DNA from: Sycobia sp. Sy_11
Lineage: Eukaryota > Arthropoda > Insecta > Hymenoptera > Epichrysomallidae
Length of the DNA: 64,000 bases
Assembly: GCA_018907035.1 (NCBI GenBank)
Contig: JACCIC010000223.1
Coordinates: 558,001 to 622,000, forward strand
Direction of reading: 5' to 3'
Below are positions 45,300 through 57,733 of this stretch, in pieces. How positions within the stretch are numbered: position 1 is the stretch's first letter; each line of letters begins with the position of its first letter. The notes beneath the pieces were generated by a model. That model was not told the DNA's origin. It ran no database searches and saw only the letters and a program-made list of their open reading frames with translations. The position numbers were made by a program, and so were the translations under genes.

Positions 45300-48200
45300 T
45301 AAATAAATTTGCACCATTCCAAAAGAGCCTCGGCGATTTTAATGAGAAGCCTGAGAAAGGTGCATTCACACATATCCCTAATACAGGAACCCTGGATTTG
45401 GAGGGAATGTATTAGGGGTATTATCGTGAAAGGGGAAATTTTTGTGGGGTCCAGAGATGGAAATGCGAGAGCTTCCATTTTCATCAAAGGAATTAATGGT
45501 TTTCTTGTAGGAGCTGAGCTGCAGAGACTGCACCACCATTAGGGTAGAAATCGAGAGCAAATATCGACATGTGCGAAGTATCATAGTTTGCTCAGCCTGC
45601 CTTGCACACGATGAGGATATACCTATCTCCAGTATGAGAAAGGCGGTTGAGTTCAGCAGACGCTCGAATCTGGACTTGATCATTGGCTGTGACGCTAATG
45701 CACATCATGTGTCATGGGGTAGCACCGACATCAACGCCAAAGGGGAAGCCTTGCTGGAGTATTTAATCGGGAATCATTTAGATATAGTCAACCGAGAAAA
45801 TGAATCTACCTTTATAACAGCTAACAGAAATGAGGTCCTCGACCTCACTGTAGCATCTGTTAAAACGAGGACAATTATACATCGATGGAAGGTGGAAAAA
45901 GAGCCATCCATGTCGAACCGTAGGACCATAAGATTCCACTTGGAATGTCTTAACATAAGAATGGAACCGAGCAGAAAACCAACAGATACAGATTGGGAAC
46001 TATTTAAAGATGAATTTGGTGAAAGCATTGCTCATATTAAAGGAGAATATGGCACTGAGTTTCAGCTAGACTGGACATTATGTCAAGTTCAGACAGCAAG
46101 TACCAGAGCCTACGAAAACAACTGTCCATTGAAGCCTGCTAGAAAACCTAACAGCGCATACTGTTGGAATGGGAAACTAGAGGCGCTGAGAAAAAGGGCA
46201 CGCAAGGCCTTCAACAGAGCAAAGAAGAGGAAAAACTCTGAGGGATGGTGATGATAACGGGAGGGATGGTGATGGCGATATCAAAAGAGAACTAAACATT
46301 GCTAAAAGAGAAGCATGAGGAATTTCTGCTCAGAAACCGAGAACCTGTCTGATGTAGCCAAGTTAGCTAAAATCCTAACAAAGGATAATAACTATCGACT
46401 GCAAAATTTACGAGACGCAGCAGATAGTTATGTAAATACAGAAGAGGGCACGCTTGAACTTCTTCTGAAGGTTAACATTCCTGACTTCATCAGGAACTGC
46501 AAAAATGGAATAGATCACACCATGACGGAACGGTTGGTGGGTGCGGATTGGAAAATGGCTGTTTAAATTGTGACTCCAGAGAAGATAAAATGGGCGATTC
46601 ACTCTTTTGAACCGTATAAGATACCAGGACCTGATGGTATTTTCCCTAAGATGTTACATGTAGGGTGTGAGAGTATTTTAAAACTCATTAGGGAATTTTT
46701 AGAGGCAGTATCGCAATTGGGTATATACCAGAGACATGGAAAACATCTCGTGTTTCTTTCATTCCCAAACCTAGGAGAGGTAGTTACTCGTAGGTGAAGG
46801 ACTTCAGACCGATTTGTCTGACGTCATTCATGTTAAAAACGATGGAGAGGTTAGTAGACTTACATATAAGGAAAACAGTGTTGATCTATAGCCCAATCTC
46901 AAGTAGGCAATATACGTACACGACGGGCAAGTCCACTGAAACAGCTCTTCACTCAGTGGTCAAACACATTGAGAAGGTTTGGAGCTCGAAGGAAACTGTA
47001 ACAGGTGCCTTCGTAGATATAGAAGGTGCTTTCAATAGCACCACTAGCATTGCCATTGACAATGCTCTATATGCTAAGAGAATAACACCCTCTATCAGAA
47101 GCTGGATATTGAGTTCCTTAAGTAATAGAGAGGTACATAGTGAATGCAAGGGTAAATTCGTGAGAGGTAAAGTCAACGAAGAATGTCCACAAGGAGGGGT
47201 ACTTTCACATCTCTTGTAGAATCTTGTAGTTGATGGTTTACTGCGTATACTTGAAGAGGAAAGAATCTTCGCTGTCGCATACGCAGATGATTTCGCAATA
47301 CTTGTCAGGGGCAAGTATGAGGATATATTACCTGAAATTCTTCAGGAGGCTTTGGTACAGATCAGTGACTGGTGTCAAGAGAGATCCCTGGGGATCAATC
47401 CAAGGAACATCGAGGTGATAGCCTTTACTAGGAAATACAAAAGCAAAATAAAATCTCGCGTCAACTTCCGCAGGCAAGATATACCGTATATGGAAGAAGT
47501 TAAATATCTAGGTGTATACCGAGATAAAAAACTATCGTGGGGACAACACCTGCGAATGCAGAGTAAAAACATCATCAACATACTGATGCAGAGTAGGTCG
47601 GGTATTGACACGGGCTGGGGGCTTGCACCGCAGAAAGTTTTATGGATCTATAAACAATACTGATGCCGGAGCTGACTTATACTGCCTTGGTGTGGTGAAA
47701 AGTGATCGAGATGACTTGAGATCCACTTGCAAGAAATTCTCTGCGAGGGTCCTGGATCACACACAGGCAGTCTCGCTAACGGTGCATTTGGATTGAAAAG
47801 GAGTACTCCTACTGTTGCTGTCAGGATCATGCTAGGTCTGGACAGACTGGACTTGGAAATAACGAGAACGGCTGTCAGATCGGCTTATAGAATGATATGT
47901 AGCAGACAGTGGGATAGTACTGCAATTGGACCCGCTACCATTTGCAGAGAAATACTGGGTGGCCCAATTTTTGGATTCTCTCAGGATCGTATTAACAAGA
48001 CTCTTTGTTCGGGCGACGATAGAGAATCAAGATACCGAGCAGAGAGGATTGGAACAATGACCTCAAATTGGGAGGTGATATCTGGTTTACAGAAGGATCC
48101 AGAACAGATGTTGATATTCGATTCGGTATATATGGACCTCAACGCAGCTTAAATTCAGCCTTCAGGCTGAATAGATATAACACATTATTTCAGACAGAAA

Positions 48201-48850
48201 TGGCTGCAATTGAAACCTGTGCAAGCGGCTTAATGCAGAGGGGAATTAAGAGCAGATGCATAAAAATATGCACAAACAGCATGGCTACGCTGAAAGCCCT
48301 CGATCAACCCAGCACTACGTCACTCCTGGTCAAAGAGGCTACAATTGCTCTAGATAAATTGGCCAGGGTAACTAAGGTCTGTGTTACATGGATTCAGAGA
48401 AAATCGGCCCGTAAGGGAAACATGAAAGCAGACTTTATGGCAAAACAAGGATGTTCATCGGAGTATCATCGGGGAAGAAATGCCGCTGTATCCTACCAAC
48501 AGGGATGCATTGCGATAGAGAGAAGCCTTGAGAAACTAAAATTAACAACGTGGGAAAACTCACGTGGATACAGATGGTCCAAAGACCTTCTTGGTAGCAA
48601 CATCTGTGCATGGGCTCAAAGGATCATCAAATGAAATAAACATGAAGCAAAGATAATCCTGGAACTTACAACAGGACACAGCAACTTACGGTGTTATACA
48701 CACAAGATCAGAGGACACAGTAACCTCTGCAGATGGTATGGAAAGGAGGAGGAAACTCCGAGGCATTTCTTTTTCACGTGCCCTAATTTAACGGGATGTC
48801 GTTTAAAGTGGCTAGAAGACGATAACCTTAATTACGAGAGTTTCTCCTAG
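45300..48850 (+). pseudogene. LINE ORF2: endonuclease, reverse transcriptase, RNase H
   Basis: Endonuclease: ISLIQEPWIW (catalytic Glu, about 45375), GCDANAHHVSWGSTD (45685), NRNEVLDLTVAS (45830). A tandem copy of GAGGGATGGTGATG at 46230-46275 adds stops; a TGA stands where Trp is expected at 46317. Reverse transcriptase: PYKIPGPDGIFPK (46610), a frameshift near 46728, FVDIEGAF (motif A, 47010), CPQGGVLSHLL then TAG at 47217, and AYADDFAILV (47278). RNase H: WFTEGS (first Asp is Glu), TEMAAIE, ICTNSMATL (Asp is Asn) and KADFMAK, 48085-48450. C-terminal TPRHFFFTCPN fits the terminal zinc motif. Multiple lesions make it inactive. Confidence 0.85.
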
Positions 48851-48960
48851 GTGGATGCACTCAGTCTTCTGGCTTATTGCAGAGAACTGAGTGTGACGGA
48901 AATCATGGAAGATTAATCAGGGGGAAAGGAATACAAAGGCGGTAGCAAGTACTCCTGAGT

Positions 48961-49424
48961 ATTTATTTACACCGTGATATGGTTAGTGCGTTTAGTAGAT
49001 TAGAATCCTGTATACCCTGGAGCCGGCTGCAGCGGTAGTCACAGTTGGCGAGAGCCACTGACCGTCGAACAATGGCAGATGAACTTTCGCATTATCCAAC
49101 GAAAAAAAAAAAAAAAAAATTCGAATAAATTGATTAAAATTACTAGGCCATAAAAGTATCCATTGGAATGTAAATTCCACACGACAATTTGTGTTTCTTT
49201 GAGTATTACTCTTGCCCCTTGATCCTCTTTCTCTCTTCTTCGTCTTTGTTCCTGGCTCTTCTCTAGACTTTCTGCTTTGACTCGCTCTTTCTCCCTCTAT
49301 ACCTGCATCAAGGGACTTTAAGCTGTTGGTTTGAAGAGAGCGGGAGAGAGAGGGGAAGACGACATTATTTGATTATTCTCGTTCGAGTGAAAAGAATCGA
49401 CCCATAGCTGTATATCACGCCAAC
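48961..49424. other. Spacer, no gene
   Basis: Poly(A)-like run near 49085-49100 and TC-rich sequence; no frame with motifs. Confidence 0.5.
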
Positions 49425-49718
49425 ATGTTTTCAGTTGAGCCAGCAATTCTTTCTGATATCATAGGTCCTTGTCAAAGATATATAGCGCCTCATGAGCGCG
49501 AGCACGAGGACTTCCTTATAGCGAATCTAAAGCCGACCGGCAGCGGCAGTAGTACCATCAGCAGCAGCGGGTTATCGTTGGAAGCAACCGCGATTATAAT
49601 ATGGGGGATCAGTCCACGTGTGTTCGAAATAGTAATTACAATTTACCGGGGTGAAGAACAGAAATCTGGGAGAATAAGAGAGAGAGCGAGAGAGAGAGAG
49701 AGAGACAAAAAGACATGA
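49425..49718 (+). CDS. Open frame in GC-richer sequence, possible host exon
   Basis: ATG at 49425 gives MFSVEPAILSDIIGPC and continues with PHEREHEDFLIANLKP and a Gly/Ser stretch, then runs into a GA-rich tract coding RERARERERD. The first 50 codons look host-like in composition; the end does not. It could be a first exon with a donor somewhere after 49570. I know no matching protein. Confidence 0.25.
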   Translation: MFSVEPAILSDIIGPCQRYIAPHEREHEDFLIANLKPTGSGSSTISSSGLSLEATAIIIWGISPRVFEIVITIYRGEEQKSGRIRERARERERDKKT

Positions 49719-51243
49719 CAGCTACGAGACAAGTTAGACAATCGCAAGAATGTGAGGATGCAAGAATGAAACCTACAAGCTAATGAAATGCAGTAGTTGA
49801 CCAGAAATTGTCACGCGAATGCACATACTTATGCACGCATGTACGAGACACACCTCTATTTGCCAAAAAAAATTGCTGGTTTGGAGCTACGCAGATTAGC
49901 GCTCAGGTGTAACCACACAATAGAAATGGATAGTGGACATTTTCAGAAATTGCTTTTCATCTATAAACTAGATATCAATTGATGTTAATGCCTGACATAA
50001 TATTAATACGTATTGATTATGATTTTTAGTTCGTTTTAAATTTGAGTAAGAGTAGGTGTTTAAACTTTTTTTCAATAACTAAAATTAGTTCTAGAATTGT
50101 AAAAACTTTTTTCGCAAAAAAATTCAAATATGTTATTGATAATATATGCAAAAGATATGAGTTCAATTCATTTGCTTGATAAGTTGTAGTTTTCATATAA
50201 ATTTATATCCAAGATTTTTGACCATAATAGTCATTAATTAAAAAGAGGATATAAAGAACAAAATATATGATACGGTTTAGTTGCAAAGAAAATACAATTT
50301 AAACGTTTGATTCAGCGTAGATTATAAATAAATTATTATTCTTTCTTAAGAAATTAATATTTTATTGAACTTTTAATATAAAGTTGTTTATGTGTAATAC
50401 GCACTTGATATTTCCCGGACGACTGTGATGCTTATGTTATGCGATATCAATGAGTCACGCATTCATTGACGCCGGGATCACCGCACATGGAGGAAGTGCA
50501 CAGGCGCCGTTTCTCCTAGGTTCAGTGATTGAGTGATGCGCGTGGCAGATTTACTTAGGCTTCGATTGTAATCAATCCGTTTGGCGCAATTTCTTGTTAT
50601 TTGGATAATTTTCTTTTGTGTTCGTTTTCCTTTTTCTGAATGTTTTTTATTTTCCGTGTTGTTATCTTGCACATACCTTTTATAATAAAAATACCTAATT
50701 TATTAAGTTATCGTTGTTGCAGAAGTGTTTACTCTTTATTTATCAAAAGTGGACAAGATACGAATGCGCGATCGTGCTGCCTGAGCTTGTAAGCGGCAGT
50801 TCAATACTGTTTCTTCTTCTCGCACAGTGAGGGCTGCTCGCGTACCGGAGACATTTGGTGCTATGCCACATATTGGACCTTGTCTATCGACTTCGTTTAC
50901 CTTTTCCGCTATCAAACTATCTATAATAGAGGGTAATCAAGAACTCTGATAACGAGTAAATGTACAAATCTTCGAGGGCTGTTCCCTCATTTATTACAGT
51001 CCTTGCATTAGCTATAAGTTAAGTATTACTGTTCGGTAAGATGTGCTTCATTTATTGGTACCAATAAGAAATAGTAATTATTTTAGTATTAAGAATTTCT
51101 AATAATGTAATTATAGGTTTGGACAGTAATTTTAGTTAATTCATTTGTGTTCCTTCTTATTTTATAAATATTATAGTTAAAATACAATACTTGCTCAGCT
51201 TTTCCCTCAAATCGTGAGGGATTTTATGCCTAAGCATGTAACA

Positions 51244-51294
<51 letters not shown>

Positions 51295-52259
51295 TTCGCG
51301 AAATATTGTGTTTTCTTTTATACACCAAGCCAATCATTCCCATCCTCCTTTTTAGTTTAAAAAATAGTTTAGAACAACTTTTCAGAAGCATTAGGTTTAA
51401 ATTCTTATTCAAAGTATGTGTAAGATAATCAGGCAAATGAATTTGTATGGATTTATTTTTATCTTACATTAGCGAAAGTTTTTATTTTTACCGCTATAAA
51501 AAGTATAATAGTATAGATTATTTATGATATTTGCGGTCGAAAAGAAAAGAAACCTGATACGCCATCACCTCGGAGAAAAGCTGCTGCGAATTAAATGGTC
51601 TTGCGATATTTTAATGAAAATTTATTATAAAATTGTAAAGCGAAAACGAGAAAAGATAGATTGCGCAAGGCTAAATTAAATAAATTGTTTTGTGCTATTT
51701 CTAAATTATTTACAATGATGGAAAATAGCGAAAGAGAAATACACCTGAAACCTTGTTGAAAAAATCTTGAGCTTCTATAAATAATATTCTTTCTACCAAT
51801 TTATATTGAGATATATCGTGTTCTGGCTTTAAGAAAATGTAAAGGATTTCGAAATCAGCGAACGTCTGAAGATTAGCATTTATCCAAAATAGTCTTAATT
51901 TGCCTTTTTATTCGAAAATTACTTAAATATTCTTTAAGTAAATTTGCATATATACAACATAAATTATTTTATTATAAATATATAGTTCAATTTTATATAA
52001 AATGTAAAAGAATATTTAATTAACTTAACTTTGTGTTAAAATAAAAATTGTACTTATGTTGACCGTCTTAAATTAAATTAATAAACATTTTTGTCGGTCT
52101 TACAGTCCTTATAATATAATATATTAACTAAAATAATATAAATAATGTCAACTTACTTACAGCTATCCTTGTTTATTATCACCCCCGAAGAATCTGAAAT
52201 AAAATTATTACTAAATTTCATTAGATTAAATAATTAAAACTAATGATTCAAGCCTTCAC
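49719..52259. other. AT-rich region, no gene
   Basis: No conserved coding sequence. (TA)n at 51246-51292. 50400-50900 is somewhat GC-richer, with no supported frame. Confidence 0.5.
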
Positions 52260-52397
52260 ACGAGTAAGACGTGTTTATCAATACCAGGAGCCTCGCGGCT
52301 CTTAGGCAGTCATACGTAGTATTTCAAGCGAAATTTAGTATATTATAGTGTAATTAGTAGACAGCAAACGTAATAAAATTATAAAAGTTAAAGTTAT

Positions 52398-52438
52398 AGA
52401 GGAGTTCCTACTCCTCTGAAGTAGTTAAAAACTACTTC
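52398..52438 (+). promoter_or_regulatory. Two tandem perfect hairpins before an ORF1 start codon
   Basis: AGAGGAG-TTCCTA-CTCCTCT (52398-52417) is followed directly by GAAGTAGTT-AAA-AACTACTTC (52418-52438). Both stems are perfect (7 and 9 bp). The ATG of the 337-codon frame is six bases further on, in a good start context (CACCATGG). In RNA they could stack just ahead of the start codon. Confidence 0.85.
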
Positions 52439-52444
52439 GTCACC

Positions 52445-53458
52445 ATGGAAGCCTCTGACAACAAGAGCATTCCAACCCATAGTTCCTCAGAAAATAATAG
52501 CAACTTAACACAAGAAAACGAAGCCGCGAAGCAATCAACGTACTCCACAGTTTTGCAAAAAGAATTCATACAAACAAGAAACATAATTATTTTAGACAAA
52601 ATTGAAGGATTAACAAATTTAGATTACTCTATAGCTATAGCCAAAATTATTGGACCCTCGAGTTTATATTCAATTACAAGAATCTCGCAAGGCAGAATTT
52701 GTATTTACTTGACTTCTAAAAACAAGGTAAATGAATTAATACATAAATATAAACAAGTCGAAATCAAAGGCCGCATGCTACAAATAAGATCGCTAAATGC
52801 GAAAACTCAACGTGTTCTCTTATCTAATATACATTCAGTAATACCAAATAACTTAATTGAAAATATTTTTAAAAATTACGATGTCACTCCACGATCGCAA
52901 ATAACTCGTCTACAAGCTGGCTTAGACCCTCAGTTAGCACACATATTAAGTCATAGAAGACAGGTATATATTGACTCCGCAGACGTACAAAAGTTACCTA
53001 GATCCGTCCAAATTGAACATGATGATATAAATTATTGGATGTATATATTGACAGAAAAAGTATCGTGCTACGTTTGTAAGGAAAAAGGACATTTGGCTAG
53101 GCATTGCCGAAATGTTTCCGGAAACAGCCAGGAACTAGTAGTAAATATCGATGAAACAAAAAACTCTTATAAAACACCTAATAATATTATAGAAACTGAA
53201 ATTGTTTCTCTCCTCGACACTCCAATACAGACAGAAATTATTACGGAGGAAAATCAGGGATTGCAAATATCTAATAAGTTCAAATCATCCCCACATAAGC
53301 GTCCGCCTCCTAGCTCGAATTCTAACGCTTCCGAAATTTCAATTGACGAGTCAGAAATCAAAACAACTACTACAGGCACAAAGCAGAATAATTCTATAGA
53401 AAAAGAAACAAAAGTTGAAGTATTCAAACATCCCAAAAAAAAAAACAAAAAGTTTTGA
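52445..53458 (+). CDS. Retroelement Gag-like ORF1 with CCHC zinc knuckle, intact, 337 residues
   Basis: An uninterrupted frame. The N-terminal 35 residues are Ser/Asn-rich. Residues 36-190 look like two RRM-type folds (YSIAIAKIIGPSSLYSITRI, then QRVLLSNIHSVIPNNLIENI). The knuckle CYVCKEKGHLARHC lies at about residue 213 (C-x2-C-x4-H-x4-C). The C-terminal third is polar and ends in a basic run PKKKNKK. This matches ORF1/Gag-like proteins of insect non-LTR elements, which coat their RNA. No reverse transcriptase follows on this strand: after a 60-codon frame (53455-53637) the sequence becomes A-rich. Confidence 0.75.
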   Translation: MEASDNKSIPTHSSSENNSNLTQENEAAKQSTYSTVLQKEFIQTRNIIILDKIEGLTNLDYSIAIAKIIGPSSLYSITRISQGRICIYLTSKNKVNELIHKYKQVEIKGRMLQIRSLNAKTQRVLLSNIHSVIPNNLIENIFKNYDVTPRSQITRLQAGLDPQLAHILSHRRQVYIDSADVQKLPRSVQIEHDDINYWMYILTEKVSCYVCKEKGHLARHCRNVSGNSQELVVNIDETKNSYKTPNNIIETEIVSLLDTPIQTEIITEENQGLQISNKFKSSPHKRPPPSSNSNASEISIDESEIKTTTTGTKQNNSIEKETKVEVFKHPKKKNKKF

Positions 53459-53739
53459 CAGGAGATAATTATGAGGAGATCATATTAGAACTTAATAATG
53501 CAAAAAAATTAATGAAAAATACGGATGCAGAAATTCTAATTGAATCGGTTGCAAACTTTTTACTTTTTAATGGAAACGTGGTGTCAAAAAGATATAATAG
53601 CAGTATATGTATATGTCAAGCGAATAAATCTCAATAAGAGATTTCGAAGCTTTCAATAAAAAAAAAAAAATTAAAACTAATAAATTAAATAATAATAAAA
53701 TGAAATAATATAAAATAAAAATAATAAAAATAATATACG
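53459..53739 (+). other. 3' part of the ORF1-only element with A-rich tail
   Basis: A 60-codon frame (53455-53637) overlaps the end of ORF1 by one base and could be a short second frame or a frameshifted extension at the A11 run near 53440. From 53656 the sequence is A-rich (AAAAAAAAAAAAATTAAAAC, then AATAAAAT repeats), like a retroelement 3' end. Confidence 0.5.
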
Positions 53740-55270
53740 ATATTCTATGTTTGCAAAGGACTCATATATTTTTTGTTTTAAGTATCTTCCTATTTGTCCA
53801 ATGTAATATTACTCAAAATCTTTACAATTTATTTTGTATATCGTTCCTATTTTCAAACACTTATCATACTTATCTTTACAATTATTAAATAGTTTTCTAA
53901 TACTATTATTATTTCTAAAGTGAACTTGAATATTATGTTCTTTAAAAGTATTTCTAATCCTTTCCGACAACCTTTTTACATATGGTAATACTATGATTTT
54001 ATTATTATTCTCTCTGTCTTCCATATTATGTTCTCCAGTATTATTATAAATTGGATATACTTACTCTGTAATCATTTTGTCCATAAGGTCTAATGGATAA
54101 TCATTATTAATGAATATCTCTTTAACTAATTTTAAATTATATTTTCTTAAATCTTTACGTGACAATTTGATTGCTCTATCGATGACGCTTTTTATAGTAC
54201 CTATCTTGTTTCCGAATAGATGGTGAGTTAAAATTTAACAACCTAGCTGACCATGTAGGTTCTCTGTACCAATTTAATTTTACTCTGTTATTACTAACTC
54301 TAATAACATTGAAGTCGAAAAAATTTAATTTATTATCCGATTCTAATTCCTTTGTATATTTAATTATCTTCTGGATGGACATAAAAACATCCACCATTGC
54401 GTCACACACCTTTTTGGTACGACCGTAAAGATGTCATTAATATATCTATTATAGATAATTGGTTCAAAATTCAACTTATTGAATGCAATGTTTTCTAATT
54501 CTTCCATTACCAAATTAGCAATCACCGGTGATAAAGGTGATTCAATTGGATAGCCATATTTTTGTTCATAAAAATTATTTTGAAAAGAAAAAATTGCGTT
54601 ACTAAAAACTAAATTTATTGCCTTTATAAATTCATCTTTTGTTAATTTTGTGTGTTAATTTCTGACCATTTTTCTTCTATAATTTCTTTAAATAAATCTA
54701 ATCGCATATTTGTAAATAAAGATACTACATCTAATGAAATCTTCTTTTAATTATTCAGAATATTAATATTTTTAACTGTTTCATAAAAAGTCCAACTATC
54801 TTTAACATAAGAGTTGGTTTTTCCAACAATTTTAACTAATATATTTGATAAAAATCTTGTAATATTATATGTTCCAAAATTAATTAATAATATTATTATT
54901 CTATAGGTTAATTACTCTTTGTGAATTTTGGGAACTCCACAACATTTGGCTATGCTATTTTCGCATTTTAGACCGTTAAAAGTAATTTTATTAATGTAAG
55001 ATCTATTTTTCTATTATTTTACTAATTCTTTTAATTTATTTGTAGCCTATTCATATGAGTATTCTCGATTTTGTTGTGTTATCCTAATCCTCAATTATGA
55101 GCTGTGTTATTCTCTAACATCATTGTAATTGTGAGATGCTACTGTTACATTTCCTTTATCTGCATTTTGGTATATAATATTTATGTCCTCTTTTAAGAAA
55201 TTCTTGGCTATTTTGTATTGATGTATGATGTTACTATTGATATAATTTTGAAATGTTTCTTTTTTTAAAA
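53740..55270 (-). pseudogene. Penelope-like element: reverse transcriptase and GIY-YIG endonuclease, degenerate
   Basis: Reading leftward: FLKEDINIIYQNADKGNVTV (about 55190), YGYPIESPLSPVIANLVMEE (about 54540), the catalytic block RYINDIFTVVPK (about 54440), FFDFNVIRVSNN and LNWYREPTWSARLLNF (54320-54230), then VLPYVKRLSERIRNTF (53990). Finally a stop splits the GIY-YIG part, whose remaining text is YYIGQIGRYLKQK (about 53800). RT followed by GIY-YIG is the hallmark of endonuclease-bearing Penelope-like elements. The catalytic YxDD is YIND, and several frameshifts are present. Confidence 0.8.
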
Positions 55271-55275
55271 AATTA

Positions 55276-56561
55276 TCAGGTATGTGAATAAATCTTTCCC
55301 GTTTTTTTTCAAATTTTGAGCCTTTATTGTGAAAAAATGGTTACAAATGAATTATTGAAAGTATTGGCCATCGCTAGCTACAACTTTTTCCCATCTTTCT
55401 GGCCACATACGAATCCCGTTGCGAAAAAATTCGACCGGTTTGGCCTCTATCCAGTCATCCACCCATTTTTTGGCTTCCTCGTAGGAATGGAAGTGCTGGT
55501 CAGCCGGGCCATGCGTCATCGATCTGAAGATATGGTAATCAGACGGAGCAACGTCTGGACTATACGGCGGGTGGGGTAGGACTTCCCATTTGAGCGTTTC
55601 TAAGTATGTTTTCACCGGCGGTGCAACATGTGGGCGAGCATTGTCATGTTGCAAAATAACTTTGTCGTGCCTGTCGGAGTATTGTGGCCGTTTTTCTCGC
55701 AGTGCGCGGCTCAAACGCATCAATTGTCGTCGATAGACCTCGCCTGTGATCCTTTAATTCGGTTTCAGAAGCTCATAGTAAACCACACCTAGCTGGTCCC
55801 ACCATATACAGAGCATGAGCTTGGCGCCATGAATATTTGGCTTGGCCGTCGATGATGATGCATGACCGGGTAGTCCCCATGATTTTCTTCGCTTCGGATT
55901 ATCGTAACGTATCCACTTTTCATCGCCAGTCACGATACGATGCAGAAAACCCTTTCTTTTATGTCGCTGAAGCAGCTGTTCGCAAGTGAAAAAACGCCGT
56001 TCGACGTCTCTCAGCTTCAGTTCGTACGGCACCCAATTTCCTTGCTTTTGGATCATTCCCATGGCTTTCAAACGCTTGGAAATGGTTGTTCGGTCAACTC
56101 CCAATGCTTCAGCAAGTTCTTTTTGTGTTTGACAAGAATCTTCATCAAGCAAAGTCGCCAATTCTCGATCTTCAAAGATTTTCGGCCGCCCGGAACGCTC
56201 CTTGTCTTCCACGTCGAAATCACCGCTTTTGAAGCGTCGAAACCATCCGCGAACATTTGAATCATCGACACAACCTTCCCCATAAGCCTCCTGAAGTAAT
56301 CGATGCGTCTCGGCAGCAGATTTCTTCAAATTGAACCAATAAAGTGAAACTTCCCGCAAATGACGTCGACTCGGCTCAAATTTCGAGATTTTCACGATAT
56401 CAAAAATTTATGATGCGAAAAAATTTTAACTAATGTGTTAGTATGGAATTGTTGACATATGAATAAGCTTTGATTATGACATATGTAACCATTGAATACT
56501 CGCACAGTATTTGTGGCGCCATCTCTTACAAAAAACGGGAAAGACTTATTCACACTCCTAA
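55276..56561 (-). mobile_element. mariner element (1286 bp) with a single nonsense codon
   Basis: Imperfect terminal repeats (TCAGGTATGTGAATAAATC at the left; the inverse of TTAGGAGTGTGAATAAGTC at the right), each flanked by TA (55274-55275 and 56562-56563). It lies between Penelope-like and Gypsy fragments. Confidence 0.85.
55352..56395 (-). pseudogene. mariner transposase, one in-frame stop
   Basis: A frame of about 347 codons from the ATG at 56395. Paired helix-turn-helix region (residues 1-110, with GVDRTTISKRLKAMGM), the WVPYEL linker, then all three catalytic Asp: TGDEKW (D158), QHDNARPHV and APSDYHIF. The only lesion I see is TAA at 55756-55754, codon 214, after YYELLKPN; the frame then continues unchanged to the stop at 55352. 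It is the best preserved transposase in the window. Related to the Mos1/SETMAR-type group, assigned from memory. Confidence 0.9.
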
Positions 56562-56599
56562 TATTAATAACCTTTACTAATAAGGTTCTACATTACTTC

Positions 56600-57733
56600 T
56601 TAATATAATTATTGCATTTTTTAATACCACTTTCTTTAACAGATTTTTCGGGTCAGGGCCTTCTCGGTCAAGTCCCTTTTCACTCAACTTATGGCCCAAA
56701 TAATTTAATTCACGTTTTAAAAATTTACATTTACCAATTTGTAGTTTTCATCCCGCTTTTTGTAGTCTACCTAATAATAATTTCATTTTTTCATCGTGCT
56801 CTTTTAGAATATTTGCATATATCACGATATCGTTGAAAAATACAAATAGCTTACTGTCTTACATTTCTCGTCACAAGTTATCCATTAATCTTGGAAAAGC
56901 TGCTGGAGCATTTTTCAAGCCAAATGGCGTATGAACGAATTCATAGTGTCTGAATGGTGTACTTAGTGCTGTTTTATGTGCATCTCTTGGAACCATCTTT
57001 ACTGCATGAAATCCCGATGCAAGGTCTAATACAGTATAAAGTTTTGCAACTCCTACTTGAACAAATATTTCGGTGATATTCGGTAAGAGGTATGTGTCAC
57101 TTATTGTTTTTTAATTCAAGACTCTAAAATCTAATACCATGCACCATCTAGGGTATCCTTCAGAGTCTGGTTTTTTACTGACACTCTAAAGTGGACTATT
57201 ATAAGGAGAATCGGAGTCTTTTATAATTGCGGCTTCTAATAAGTCGTTAGCTCGTCTGTTGACCCCATCCTTAAGTGAATGCGGAAGTTTATATTGTCTT
57301 GCATTAATAGGTACATTATCATTAGTTTTTATTCGATAGTTTATACAATTTTTTCCAGGTAAGCTGTCTCCTGGTAGAAAAATATATATCTATTATATTT
57401 TGCTAAGTTTTGTATGTAAACCTTTTCTACGTCATTTAAATGCTTCGGACAGTATTTTATTACATTTAACTGCGAACATATTATTCGTTTGGTAGTTGGT
57501 AATACAGTTTCTATTTCTACTTCTGCAGTATCAATATTTAATTCCTCAAGTATAAGGACTTCAGCGAAAATATGTAACATTTTGGCCGCAATGCTCTCAT
57601 CTTCATCATACACACCTAAATTGTAATCTACATTCTTGCTTATGAATGATGAATCACTCTCGGCATCATTTATTTCATTATCTGTAAGTTCGAGTAGGGT
57701 ATACACATACAATGATCCAATTGATTGATTCAT
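56600..57733 (-). pseudogene. Ty3/Gypsy-type reverse transcriptase, degenerate
   Basis: Leftward from 57733: a linker frame (57733-57341) before the polymerase, then INYRIKTNDNVPINARQY (about 57310), a block with SPYNSPL (about 57205), VAKLYTVLDLASGFHAVKM (about 57040), HTPFGLKNAPAAFPRLM (about 56935), the catalytic block LFVFFNDIVIYA (about 56840; the first Asp of DD is Asn) and LNYLGHKLSEKG (about 56700). Stops and frameshifts occur throughout. The mariner at 55276 lies just beyond its 3' end. Confidence 0.8.

Larger units (their letters stand above)
43790..48960 (+). mobile_element. LOA-like LINE, near full length, inactive
   Basis: A contiguous 5.1-kb non-LTR retrotransposon: 5' leader (43790-44168), ORF1 (44169-45264), ORF2 with endonuclease, reverse transcriptase, RNase H and a terminal Cys/His motif (45300-48850), and a short 3' region. 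The RNase H domain and endonuclease style place it in the I superfamily, nearest to LOA/Bilbo-type elements by my reading. Ends are approximate. Confidence 0.8.
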
